Assembly (NCBI GenBank): GCA_020851975.1
Contig: JADZBS010000138.1
Coordinates: forward strand, 1-47,256
Length of the DNA: 47,256 bases
Source of the DNA: Gammaproteobacteria bacterium
GTDB lineage: Bacteria; Pseudomonadota; Gammaproteobacteria; Steroidobacterales; GCA-2729495
Reading direction: 5' to 3'
Shown: positions 1 through 7,310 of the stretch, piece after piece
Layout: each line of letters opens with the position of its first letter
Position numbering within the stretch: the stretch's first letter is position 1
Notes under the pieces: model-generated
The model's database searches: none
What the model was told of the DNA's origin: nothing
Seen by the model: the letters and a program-made list of their open reading frames with translations, nothing else
Position numbers and translations under genes: made by a program

Positions 1-197
1 GCGAGCGGCGCTACGAGAACCGCCGCGTGGACGTCTTCCCGGGCGGATTCGTCCAGCAACACCTGCTGACCGGCCTGCACCGCAACGGCCAGCGCCTGCG
101 GCTGGTCGCCTGCATCGTCTGCCGGGTAGCAAACGGCCGCATCACGCGCCTGGACGAGTATTTCGACAGTGCTGCCGTGGCACCCTGGCGAGCGTGA
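1..197 (+). CDS. SnoaL/NTF2-like protein, C-terminal fragment
   Basis: The reading frame is open from the left edge (codons start at base 3) and ends at the TGA at 195-197, leaving about 64 codons. The visible part alternates strand-like stretches and closes with RITRLDEYFDSAAVAPW. A final 'I..l.EYfD' strand is typical of small SnoaL/NTF2-like (ketosteroid-isomerase fold) proteins. Members of that fold act as isomerases, hydratases or binding proteins, so no reaction can be assigned. The N-terminal half lies outside the window. The gene runs convergently into the dockerin protein that ends at 214. Family assignment rests on the C-terminal pattern only. Confidence 0.5.
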   Translation, partial: ERRYENRRVDVFPGGFVQQHLLTGLHRNGQRLRLVACIVCRVANGRITRLDEYFDSAAVAPWRA

Positions 198-213
198 GCC
201 GACGTGCCGGCTC

Positions 214-1989
214 TCAGCCGGATGGTCCGGGTGGCCTCAGATACAGTTGCTTGAAGATGCCGAGATCGCCGGCGTTCACGAATCCGTCCCCATTGAAGTC
301 GGCGTGCGGATCGGCGGTCAGATAGCGCAGCTTGAAGATCCCCAGATCGGCGGCGTTCACGAACCCGGAGTTGTCGAGATCGGCATCGCAACGGTTGCCG
401 TAGCCGTCACCATCCGTGTCGCGCTGACTATTGCCACCGCCGTCGGGCAACAGCGGGCCATTGGCCACGGCGCTGCAGTTGTCCTTGCCGTCGTGCGCAC
501 CGTCGGCATCGGCATCCGGCAGCAGCTGCCACGCCACGGCGTAGTCAAAGCTGAACGCCGTCGTTGCGGGGTGCGACACCCGTATCACGTATTGTGCATT
601 CGCCGAGACGACGATGTACACGTTCTCCGTATTGTCGGCCGAACCCGTCGACGAAACGACGGTAACCGGACTCGAAGCATCGGCGACATCCATCACGGCA
701 AGGTCGAGGTTGCGCAAGGTCGCCGCACCATTGAAGCTACTCGGCGTGCCACCGTGGATGTCGAGGTGCCAGACGAGTGAGGCCGTGAGCAACTGCGGCA
801 GCGGCGACACTGGCAGCGGATAACTGGCGACGTCGTTCGAGCCGCTGGCGCCGCCGAAAGCCGGGTCGTAGTCCCAGCCGCGGTCGCCGCTTCCCGAACC
901 CGCGCCGCCGTCTTCATCGCTGTTCTGTTCGCCCGCGGCCTGGATCCGGTAGCTGGCGTGCACGTTCACCTGCCCGGCCCCGTAACGCGTGTCGAGGCCA
1001 TTGACAGATCGATGGTTGGCGCCCACGCGATACGCCACGAGGTCAGTGGACGAAAGGTTGTGCGTGACCCGGTCGGCGCCGGCCATGAGCAGTGCCTTGA
1101 TCACCTCGGCACGCTCGGCATTGCGGATCAACACGCCGGCACGATTGGTGAAAGCGGTGCTGGCAGGATCGGTGGATAACGATGGATCCGCATGACCACC
1201 CTGAACGAGCATGGCCACGGCGGTGGCCACCCGCGGAGCTGCGGAACTGGTGTTGGGTGCCGGTATCACCACATCGGGCCGCACGCGACCTGCCAGGTAA
1301 GTCGTGTCGATCGCCACCGATCCGATCGCATGTCCGCCGTCGCTGCGGCCGACGGCGATGACGTTGAACGCGCTGGCCAGCAGCGGCTCGGTGCTCGGGT
1401 TGCCACTGCCGTTGGCCGGCGCAGCGACGTGCAGGAAGTCATCCGTCTCGATCACCCAGTCGAGGCGCTGCAATATCTCGGCGTCGTAACCATCTGCCGA
1501 TCCGATCCAGCTGTGATTGGCGATGCGGCTCGTCGACGACGCCGGCCGGCGCCCGCCATCCGTCCCCAGGAAATCCGGGCCGATCCAGGTTCCGGCCGAG
1601 TACACGGCGATCATGTCTATTGCCGGTGACAGCGACTGAGTCAACCCGTAGAACATACGCCCCACCGTGGTGGCGTGGCCCGAGTAGATGCCGACGGGCG
1701 CGCCGCTGACGTCAGTCAGGGCCTTGCCGGTGAACTCCGCATCGCCTGGGTCCGGCATCCAGGTATCCAGTCCGCCGACTTCGACCGATGCCTCGACCTG
1801 GCTGACGACGACGCCTGCGCCATCGGGCAAGGCGGTGCCGAGTTCGGCCTGCAGATCCCCGAACCCGATGTCCTGCTTCCAGTCGGCGACAGCAGCCACC
1901 GGAATGCAGGCCATCACGCAGATGATCCAGTTGACCACTGGATCGACACCGTGGCGCCGGCTCAGGCTGCTGTCGCGGCGCCCGGTCAT
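214..1989 (-). CDS. Secreted subtilase-like (S8) protein with C-terminal dockerin
   Basis: This 591-residue protein has a hydrophobic signal segment at about residues 19-36. The core resembles an S8 serine protease: SGHATTVGR carries the His (H105), a PANGSG element with N193 resembles the oxyanion-hole loop, and NTSSAAPRVA carries the Ser (S248). The strand that normally holds the catalytic Asp reads VVSQVE, so E67 sits at that position. A beta-rich PPC-like domain follows at about 390-485. Then come Asp-rich thrombospondin-type-3-like calcium repeats at about 490-535. A dockerin follows at 537-584, made of two duplicated calcium loops, DLDNSGFVNAADL and DFNGDGFVNAGDL. It lies 18 bp downstream of a cohesin-domain gene, so the two are probably cotranscribed and may bind each other. 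Protease activity is uncertain because of the Glu. Confidence 0.8.
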   Translation of the reverse strand: MTGRRDSSLSRRHGVDPVVNWIICVMACIPVAAVADWKQDIGFGDLQAELGTALPDGAGVVVSQVEASVEVGGLDTWMPDPGDAEFTGKALTDVSGAPVGIYSGHATTVGRMFYGLTQSLSPAIDMIAVYSAGTWIGPDFLGTDGGRRPASSTSRIANHSWIGSADGYDAEILQRLDWVIETDDFLHVAAPANGSGNPSTEPLLASAFNVIAVGRSDGGHAIGSVAIDTTYLAGRVRPDVVIPAPNTSSAAPRVATAVAMLVQGGHADPSLSTDPASTAFTNRAGVLIRNAERAEVIKALLMAGADRVTHNLSSTDLVAYRVGANHRSVNGLDTRYGAGQVNVHASYRIQAAGEQNSDEDGGAGSGSGDRGWDYDPAFGGASGSNDVASYPLPVSPLPQLLTASLVWHLDIHGGTPSSFNGAATLRNLDLAVMDVADASSPVTVVSSTGSADNTENVYIVVSANAQYVIRVSHPATTAFSFDYAVAWQLLPDADADGAHDGKDNCSAVANGPLLPDGGGNSQRDTDGDGYGNRCDADLDNSGFVNAADLGIFKLRYLTADPHADFNGDGFVNAGDLGIFKQLYLRPPGPSG

Positions 1990-2007
1990 GCTCTCGGGGC
2001 AGGAGGC

Positions 2008-2610
2008 TCAGCGCCTGCGGTGTCTTCGCAGCAGAACGAAGCCGGCAGCCGTCGCCAGCAGGCCCAAGGTGCCCGGCAGCGGCACCGCCGACGCCGTGAC
2101 TTCCACGCTGCCTTGTGTGCTGAACACGAGGTCCGGGTACGCCACGCCACCGGTGAAGAACGGGCTGCTGGCATTCTCCGACAGGAGCAGAGCACTGCTA
2201 CCGGGTCCGTTCGCGTCAAACGTCACGGTCGCAAACGTCAGGTCCCCGGTTCTATCCGCAAACGAGGCGAAGTTGATGCCTGTCACCGTGCCCGCAACGT
2301 TGTCGATCGTCGCCGGGGGCACCGGAAACTCCCAATCCGGACTCAGGACGACACCGACGACCTGCAGAACGCCAGGATCGAACGTGAAATCGATACCACC
2401 GCCATCGAGCGAACCCGAGCCGAAGCCGGTACCGATCAGGTCCATCGTGAAGCTCGTGCCCTCATCCACTGTCGTCGTCAGTGGCGAGAATCGGACGGTT
2501 GCAGCGAATGCGGAGCCACCCGCGAGCAACATCAGTGCCGTCGACACGACGACGGCGACGTGCCGGCCCGCGACCGGGCGCGTGGTCCTGTGAAGGTCTT
2601 GCTGGTTCAT
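2008..2610 (-). CDS. Cohesin-domain protein with PEP-CTERM-like sorting signal
   Basis: The ATG at 2610 is preferred over upstream in-frame starts because a signal peptide follows directly (core AVVVSTALMLLAGGSAFA) and GGGAAG-like purines precede it. The product has 200 residues. The middle reads as a cohesin domain: an early V.F.P....V.EG.SF strand, IDFTFDPGVLQVVGV, then LTFATVTFDANGPGSSALLL, ending in G.VEV. The C-terminus is VPLPG, a hydrophobic helix and RRHRRR, a variant of the PEP-CTERM tripartite signal that exosortase-type systems process in Gram-negative bacteria. The export route is therefore inner membrane to surface or exopolysaccharide. The next gene encodes a dockerin-bearing protease-like protein, the natural partner class of a cohesin. 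Confidence 0.82.
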   Translation of the reverse strand: MNQQDLHRTTRPVAGRHVAVVVSTALMLLAGGSAFAATVRFSPLTTTVDEGTSFTMDLIGTGFGSGSLDGGGIDFTFDPGVLQVVGVVLSPDWEFPVPPATIDNVAGTVTGINFASFADRTGDLTFATVTFDANGPGSSALLLSENASSPFFTGGVAYPDLVFSTQGSVEVTASAVPLPGTLGLLATAAGFVLLRRHRRR

Positions 2611-2695
2611 GCTGATCTTCCCGGATCGCGGTGTTGTTATTGTCAGGCACACGATTTAGCACGTCCCGATCGATGCTGTCCAGAAAAGCCTACCC

Positions 2696-2714
2696 CGCGC
2701 TTGACATAAGCGCG
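2696..2714. promoter_or_regulatory. 7-bp inverted repeat around a TTGACA hexamer
   Basis: CGCGCTT and AAGCGCG form a perfect inverted repeat separated by GACAT, and the TTGACA hexamer at 2701-2706 spans the left arm and spacer. It lies between the divergent cohesin gene (start 2610) and the SMP-30 gene (start 2784), where an operator or promoter is expected. No convincing -10 element follows at 16-18 bp, so its role is a guess. Confidence 0.35.
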
Positions 2715-2783
2715 AGCCGGTGGCATTCGCAGATCACCGCCGTGATCCCACAACCTGCCACGAATCGCCCCCGGAGCATCTCC

Positions 2784-3692
2784 ATGGAATTCGGAATCGT
2801 CGCCACCGGTCTCGGCTTCCCCGAGGGACCAGTCGCCCTGCCGGACGGCTCGGTCCTGTTCGTCGACATACGCGGCGGCACACTCGGGCGCGTCGATGGC
2901 GACGGTACGGTGAGCACCGTGGCCCGGCTCGGTGGCGGCCCGAACGGTGCGGCGCTTGGCCCCGGCAATGCCGTCTACGTCTGCAACAACGGCGGCATGG
3001 CCTGGCACGATGCCGGCGGCCTGACGATCCCCGGCCACATGGCGCACGACTACCAGACCGGGTCGATCCAGCGCGTGGACCTCACGAGCGGGGCGATGAC
3101 CACGCTCTACACCCAGTGCGATGGCCATCCGCTGCGCGGCCCGAACGACCTCGTGTTCGATCGGCACGGCGGCTTCTGGTTCAGCGACCTCGGCAAGTCG
3201 ACCGAGTGGACACAGGACCGCGGCGCGCTCTACTACGCGCTCGCCGACGGCACGAAGATCGTGCGCGTGCGCCACGGCCTGATCTCGCCGAACGGTGTGG
3301 GCCTGTCCCCCGGACAGGACGTGCTCTACGTCGCCGAGACCGTCACCGGCCGGGTGTGGGCCTTCGACATCGTGGCGCCCGGCGTGCTCGCACCGCCGCC
3401 GGCACCATGGCTCGCCGGCCGGCTCGTCGCCACGCTGCCGGGCTACACCGTCCTCGACAGCCTCGCCGTCGAGCAGTCGGGCCGGATCTGCGTCGCCGGC
3501 GGACCGGAAGGCGGCATCACTGTGTTCGAGCCCGATGGTCGCAGCGAACACCACCGGCTGCCGGGCGAGGTCATCGTCACCAACATCTGCTTCGGCGGCG
3601 ACGACCGGCGCGATGCCTGGATCACGGCTTCATCGAGCGGGCGGCTCTACCGGACGCGCTGGCCGCGGCCCGGCCTGGCGCTCAATCACTGA
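2784..3692 (+). CDS. SMP-30/gluconolactonase/LRE-family protein
   Basis: This 302-residue protein is a six-bladed beta-propeller of the SMP-30/LRE family. The start is the ATG at 2784, which has a GGAG about 8 bases upstream; the open frame extends further 5' but that part is not protein-like. Family metal ligands appear at E14 (GFPEGP), N121 (RGPNDLVFD), N170 (SPNGVGLS) and D225 (VLDSLAVE). No signal peptide is visible, so the protein is probably cytoplasmic. Members hydrolyse lactones with a divalent metal. Next to acyl-CoA and oxidoreductase genes a lactonase step in catabolism is plausible. It ends 4 bp from the convergent MarR gene. Confidence 0.82.
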   Translation: MEFGIVATGLGFPEGPVALPDGSVLFVDIRGGTLGRVDGDGTVSTVARLGGGPNGAALGPGNAVYVCNNGGMAWHDAGGLTIPGHMAHDYQTGSIQRVDLTSGAMTTLYTQCDGHPLRGPNDLVFDRHGGFWFSDLGKSTEWTQDRGALYYALADGTKIVRVRHGLISPNGVGLSPGQDVLYVAETVTGRVWAFDIVAPGVLAPPPAPWLAGRLVATLPGYTVLDSLAVEQSGRICVAGGPEGGITVFEPDGRSEHHRLPGEVIVTNICFGGDDRRDAWITASSSGRLYRTRWPRPGLALNH

Positions 3693-3696
3693 GCCG

Positions 3697-4260
3697 CTAC
3701 ACGCTGCCGCGACGGGAGCGACCCGGTTTCGGGCGCGGCAATGGCCGGCGCCTGCCGGCGACCGCCCCGGCGCCGACCGGCCGCGGCATGCGGCGCTGGC
3801 TGGGCTGCATACGCGGACTGCGGCCCGGTGGGCAGACGATGGGTGCTCCCCAGTCCGTGGCAAACGCCGCGCGCAGGTTGTCGACGTGCCGCTTGCCGAT
3901 GCGTGCCGCGAGCTGCTCGGAGAGATAGCGCACCGTTTTCCGGGCATCGCGGCGCATGGCCCTGCCGAGCGCCGTGAGTGCCACGACCTTCCCGCGCTTG
4001 TCGGCCGGGTCGTCGCGCAACTCGAAGATGCCCTTGGCGACGACCTGCCTGATCGTCAGGTGCACGGCCTGGCGCGTCAGCCCCATGCTGCGCGCAATCT
4101 GCACCGGACGGTCGATGCCGAGAATGACGTGAACCATGACACTCGACTCGGGCTGGGTGAGCTGCGGCCAGCCGCGGGCCTGCAGGCTTCGTTGCAGGCT
4201 CTCGTCGAACCACTCGAAGCCCTGCAGCAGGGGCACGATCAGGTAGGCGGTGCGGTCCAT
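3697..4260 (-). CDS. MarR-family transcriptional regulator (first copy)
   Basis: A 187-residue winged-helix protein. Residues about 50-110 hold the DNA-binding domain, with the helix pair around SMGLTRQAVHLTIRQV and the wing at RDDPADKRGKVVALT, a standard MarR pattern. The N-terminal helix (LLQGFEWFDESLQRSL) and the tail motif DWGAPIV match those of the second MarR at 18464-18970, so the two are paralogues. The C-terminal 35 residues are Arg/Pro-rich and low in complexity. It is divergent from the MFS gene, and the shared intergenic region contains a GTCAA-N5-TTGAC-like palindrome at 4371-4385. I infer autoregulation and control of the neighbouring catabolic genes, with an acyl-CoA or free acid as the likely ligand. 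Confidence 0.88.
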   Translation of the reverse strand: MDRTAYLIVPLLQGFEWFDESLQRSLQARGWPQLTQPESSVMVHVILGIDRPVQIARSMGLTRQAVHLTIRQVVAKGIFELRDDPADKRGKVVALTALGRAMRRDARKTVRYLSEQLAARIGKRHVDNLRAAFATDWGAPIVCPPGRSPRMQPSQRRMPRPVGAGAVAGRRRPLPRPKPGRSRRGSV

Positions 4261-4370
4261 GCGTTCTCCTGCGCGCCGGCACGCGTCGCCGATACGTGGG
4301 CATCCCGGGTCCGGATCATCGGGCAGAGGCCACCGGCGGCACCGGTTGCCAGCCGCGGACCCGGCATATA

Positions 4371-4385
4371 ATCAACCAAATTGAC
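4371..4385. promoter_or_regulatory. Palindromic operator site 1 (ATCAA-CCAAA-TTGAC)
   Basis: One of six copies of a 15-bp inverted repeat with consensus GTCAA-N5-TTGAC; here one base in the left arm differs. It lies between the divergent MarR (start 4260) and MFS (start 4466) genes. Its right arm is the first five bases of a -35-like TTGACA, so binding there would block the MFS promoter. Confidence 0.7.
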
Positions 4386-4409
4386 AAAGTCGACGTACCG
4401 TCCGATGAT
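4381..4409 (+). promoter_or_regulatory. Putative sigma70 promoter for MFS-NAT genes
   Basis: TTGACA at 4381-4386 is followed after 17 bp by GATGAT at 4404-4409, which matches TATAAT at four of six positions. The -35 box is embedded in operator site 1. The MFS start codon lies about 57 bp downstream of the -10. Confidence 0.45.
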
Positions 4410-4465
4410 GGTGCACGGCATGATGCCGCCTTCCCGCGGCGCACAGCGGTCCGGTCATCGATCGG

Positions 4466-5800
4466 GTGAATTGCCTGGAACACAGCGAGCCGAAACCCCT
4501 GGTCGCCTGGTTTGCCGTTGCGATACTCATGGTCGCGTACGCGCTGTCGTTCGTCGACCGGCTCATTCTCAGCCTGCTCGTCGAACCTATCCGGCACGAC
4601 CTGCACCTGACGGACATCCAGATCAGCCTGTTGCAGGGCTTCTCCTTCGCCATCTTCTACACGCTCGCCGGCATCCCGGTCGGCCGGCTGGTCGATGCCG
4701 GCCGGCGCACGGTCATCATCGCCATCGGCATCACGCTGTGGAGCCTGATGACCGCGACCTGCGGCATGGTACAGCACTACTGGCAGCTGTTCATCGCCCG
4801 GGCCGGTGTCGGCGTCGGCGAGGCGACCCTGGGGCCGGCTGCCTATTCGCTGCTCGGTGACCTGTTCGCGCCGGCCGAGCGCGGGCTGGCACTCGGCATC
4901 TTCTCGGCGGGCACCTCGATCGGCGCCGGGCTGGCACTGATCATCGGCGGGCAGGCCATCGACCTGATATCAGCCGGCGGTGCGCGGTCGCTGCCGTGGC
5001 TCGGGACACTGCAGCCCTGGCAGCTCACGTTTCTCTACGTCGGCCTGCCCGGTGTGCTGGTGGCCGGCCTCGTGCTGCTGATCCCGGAGCCGGTGAGACG
5101 CGACGACACACCCGCCCCGACCGGCGGCTCCGGCACGACCGTGTCCCTGCCCGAGACCATCGGCCATTTCAGGCGCCACGCCGTGACCATCGTCCTGCAC
5201 CACCTGGCCATGGGTCTCTCGGGCATGGCTGGCTACGGCATCCTTGCGTGGGCCCCGACGATGCTGATGCGGGTGCATGGCTGGGGGCCAGCGGAAGCGG
5301 GCACACTGATCGGTGCCTGCATCCTGGCGGCCGGCACCCTCGGCGTCATCGCCGGCGGGGCGCTCGGAGACCTGCTCCTGCGCCGCGGGCAGACGACCGG
5401 CCGCCTCGACGCTGCCGCGCTGGCGATGGCACTCGGCGCCGCGGGCGCCGTCTCCTACCCGTTCCAGCAGTCCCTGCCGGCGCTCGCCGCCTGCTTCACG
5501 ATCGCGATGCTCGGCGCCTTCATGGTCATCGGCTGCGCCAGCGCGGTCGTGCTCGACATCACGCCGAACCGGTTACGCGGCCTCGCGACTGCGGTATTCT
5601 TCTTCGTCACCAGCGTACTCGGCGTCGGCCTCGGGCCGACGATGGTGGCGCTGGTCACCGACTACGTTTTCGGTCACCCGCAAGCCGTGCGCGAAGCACT
5701 CACCATCGTACCGACCCTCGGGTTCCTGCTCGCCGGCACGTGCTTCATCGCGGCCCGCAACCCGTACCGGCGCAGCCGCCTCGTCGCGGCGCGCGCGTGA
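4466..5800 (+). CDS. MFS transporter, spinster-like
   Basis: A 444-residue membrane protein with about 12 hydrophobic helices. The start is a GTG: an in-frame stop at 4421-4423 leaves no upstream alternative and the next Met is inside helix 1. Helix 1 ends in SFVDRLILSLLVEPI, and the 2-3 loop carries GIPVGRLVDAGRR, a motif-A-like sequence of the Spns-like MFS group found widely in aromatic and terpenoid catabolic clusters. It probably imports (or exports) the carboxylic acid substrate of the regulon. Its TGA overlaps an in-frame GTG of the N-acetyltransferase that follows, so translation may be coupled. Confidence 0.85.
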   Translation: MNCLEHSEPKPLVAWFAVAILMVAYALSFVDRLILSLLVEPIRHDLHLTDIQISLLQGFSFAIFYTLAGIPVGRLVDAGRRTVIIAIGITLWSLMTATCGMVQHYWQLFIARAGVGVGEATLGPAAYSLLGDLFAPAERGLALGIFSAGTSIGAGLALIIGGQAIDLISAGGARSLPWLGTLQPWQLTFLYVGLPGVLVAGLVLLIPEPVRRDDTPAPTGGSGTTVSLPETIGHFRRHAVTIVLHHLAMGLSGMAGYGILAWAPTMLMRVHGWGPAEAGTLIGACILAAGTLGVIAGGALGDLLLRRGQTTGRLDAAALAMALGAAGAVSYPFQQSLPALAACFTIAMLGAFMVIGCASAVVLDITPNRLRGLATAVFFFVTSVLGVGLGPTMVALVTDYVFGHPQAVREALTIVPTLGFLLAGTCFIAARNPYRRSRLVAARA

Positions 5801-5826
5801 ACGATCCTCCAGCAACAGTTCGGCGC

Positions 5827-6633
5827 ATGACGGACACGGATCGACAATACCGGCGCTATCTCGGCCTGCTCCGCCTCGAGGATGTCAGGCCCGACCTCGC
5901 CGACCTGCGCCTGATCGTGCGCCGGCACCTGATCGAGGTGCCGTTCGAGAACATCTCCAAGCGCCTGGCCGCCGGCGCCGGCCAGACGACGATCCCGGAT
6001 CTCGACAGCTTCCTCGGTGGCATCGAGCAGCACCGGTTCGGCGGCACCTGCTACGCCAACAACTACTACCTTCATTGCCTGCTGCGGCACGTGGGGTTCG
6101 ACATCCGGCTCTGCGGTGCGGACATGGGCACGCAACGCGACGTCCACATGGCCATGGTCGTCGCCTGCGAAGGCCGTGAATACCTCGTGGACTGCGGCTT
6201 CGCTGCCCCCTTCTTCGAACCGCTGCCGCTCGATCTGCCCGAGCCGTACGTGGTGCGCCTTGGCCGCGAGCACTACGTCCTGCACCCGCGCGATGCCGAG
6301 GGGCGGTCGCGGATCGAGTTCTTCCGGCGCGACGCCCTGCGCCATGGCTACCTGCTCACGCCAGCCGCCCGCACACTGCACGAGTTCAGCGCCGTCATCG
6401 CCCGCTCCTACGCGCCCGACGCGTTCTTCATGAACACGGTGTGGATCGCCCGCTTCTCGGAGCGCGGCTCGGTGATCCTCAAGGAACGCAGCCTCACCCA
6501 CCATATCGGCGGGCGGGCGTTCATGGAAACGGTCGCCGAGGCCGACCTGCCCGGCGCGGTCGCGGAGGTGTTCGGCATGTCGGCGGATGACTTCCGCCGG
6601 GCGCTGGCCGCAACGCCTGCAGCGGCGCGCTGA
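5827..6633 (+). CDS. Arylamine N-acetyltransferase family protein (divergent copy)
   Basis: 268 residues from the ATG at 5827. An in-frame GTG at 5797 overlaps the MFS stop (GTGA) and would add ten residues. The NAT catalytic triad is complete: C75 in FGGTCYANN, H107 in RDVHMAM and D122 in YLVDCGF. The family moves an acetyl or acyl group from CoA to amines, hydrazines or hydroxylamines through an acyl-Cys intermediate. The Cys loop differs from the common RGGYCFE form that the second NAT in this window has, so its acceptor or acyl donor may differ. Placement right after a transporter in a CoA-linked region recalls the mycobacterial nat gene within cholesterol-catabolic operons; that is an analogy, not proof. 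Confidence 0.85.
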   Translation: MTDTDRQYRRYLGLLRLEDVRPDLADLRLIVRRHLIEVPFENISKRLAAGAGQTTIPDLDSFLGGIEQHRFGGTCYANNYYLHCLLRHVGFDIRLCGADMGTQRDVHMAMVVACEGREYLVDCGFAAPFFEPLPLDLPEPYVVRLGREHYVLHPRDAEGRSRIEFFRRDALRHGYLLTPAARTLHEFSAVIARSYAPDAFFMNTVWIARFSERGSVILKERSLTHHIGGRAFMETVAEADLPGAVAEVFGMSADDFRRALAATPAAAR

Positions 6634-6639
6634 CGACGC

Positions 6640-7293
6640 CTAGAACGCCCGCGCCGCGGCGCGTGCCTCCTCGATCCTGCTCTCGGTCATCGCCTGGACA
6701 TTCTCCGGCTTCGGGTCCGCCGTGGGCTGCAGGCGGATGACGCGGATGTCCCCGAAGCCGATCCAGCGCGCGATGTGCTCCAGGTAGGCCTGCAGGAAAT
6801 CGGTCTTCGTGCCGCCATCGTGACGCGGGAAGCCGGGCTCATAGGCGCTGCCGCTGGCGATGATCAGTTGCAGCGGCTTGCCGCGCAGCATGCCGACATA
6901 CTCCCCGCTGCGGTTGACGTAGAACACCAGTCCCGGCTGGATGATGACGTCGAGGTAGTGCTTGAGCCGGTAGGGCAGCGAGAAATTCCACATCGGCGTG
7001 GAGATCAGCACCTTGTCGGCGGCCTTCAGGCGCTCGACCTCGGCGATCACGGCCGCCCATTTGCCGACCGGCCCCACGCCCGGCTCGCCGCGCGTAAGCT
7101 GCGCGATGTGCTGCATCTTCTGCGCCGCCGCCTCCGCGTCGAACTCCGGCAACGCATGGTCGAACAGGCTGAGCTGCTCGATCTCGTCCTGCGGATGCGT
7201 GCGCCGGTATTCGTCGAGGAACGCCGCCGCAGCGCGCGTCGAGAACGAGAACTCGCCGCGCGGGCTCGCTTCGATGTGGAGCAGCCTCGCCAC
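6640..7293 (-). CDS. azoR: FMN-dependent NADH-azoreductase-like flavoprotein
   Basis: 217 residues, starting at a GTG (7293) with AGGGAG about 8-10 bases upstream. A flavodoxin-like fold is visible: an N-terminal LLHIEASPRG phosphate-binding strand-loop for FMN, STPMWNFSLPYRLKHYLD (a classic AzoR segment around residue 100), and LIIASGSAYE. It reduces quinones or azo bonds with NADH using FMN as a homodimer in the cytosol. It is the third gene of a minus-strand unit, 17 bp after the FadJ-like gene, which ties a quinone or other two-electron reductase to the beta-oxidation genes. Its end is 6 bp from the convergent NAT stop. Confidence 0.85.
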   Translation of the reverse strand: MARLLHIEASPRGEFSFSTRAAAAFLDEYRRTHPQDEIEQLSLFDHALPEFDAEAAAQKMQHIAQLTRGEPGVGPVGKWAAVIAEVERLKAADKVLISTPMWNFSLPYRLKHYLDVIIQPGLVFYVNRSGEYVGMLRGKPLQLIIASGSAYEPGFPRHDGGTKTDFLQAYLEHIARWIGFGDIRVIRLQPTADPKPENVQAMTESRIEEARAAARAF

Positions 7294-7310
7294 GCCAGAT
7301 ACTCCCTGCG

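Noticed and set aside
207-221. A CCGGCT-CTC-AGCCGG hairpin between the SnoaL-like gene end and the dockerin gene end as a bidirectional terminator
   Set aside because: The stem is only 6 bp, overlaps the dockerin gene stop codon and has no T-run; such hairpins are frequent by chance in this base composition.
1675-2709. A 344-codon plus-strand frame across the dockerin and cohesin genes
   Set aside because: It crosses two minus-strand genes with clear signal peptides and domains; its own translation is low in complexity and Arg-rich.
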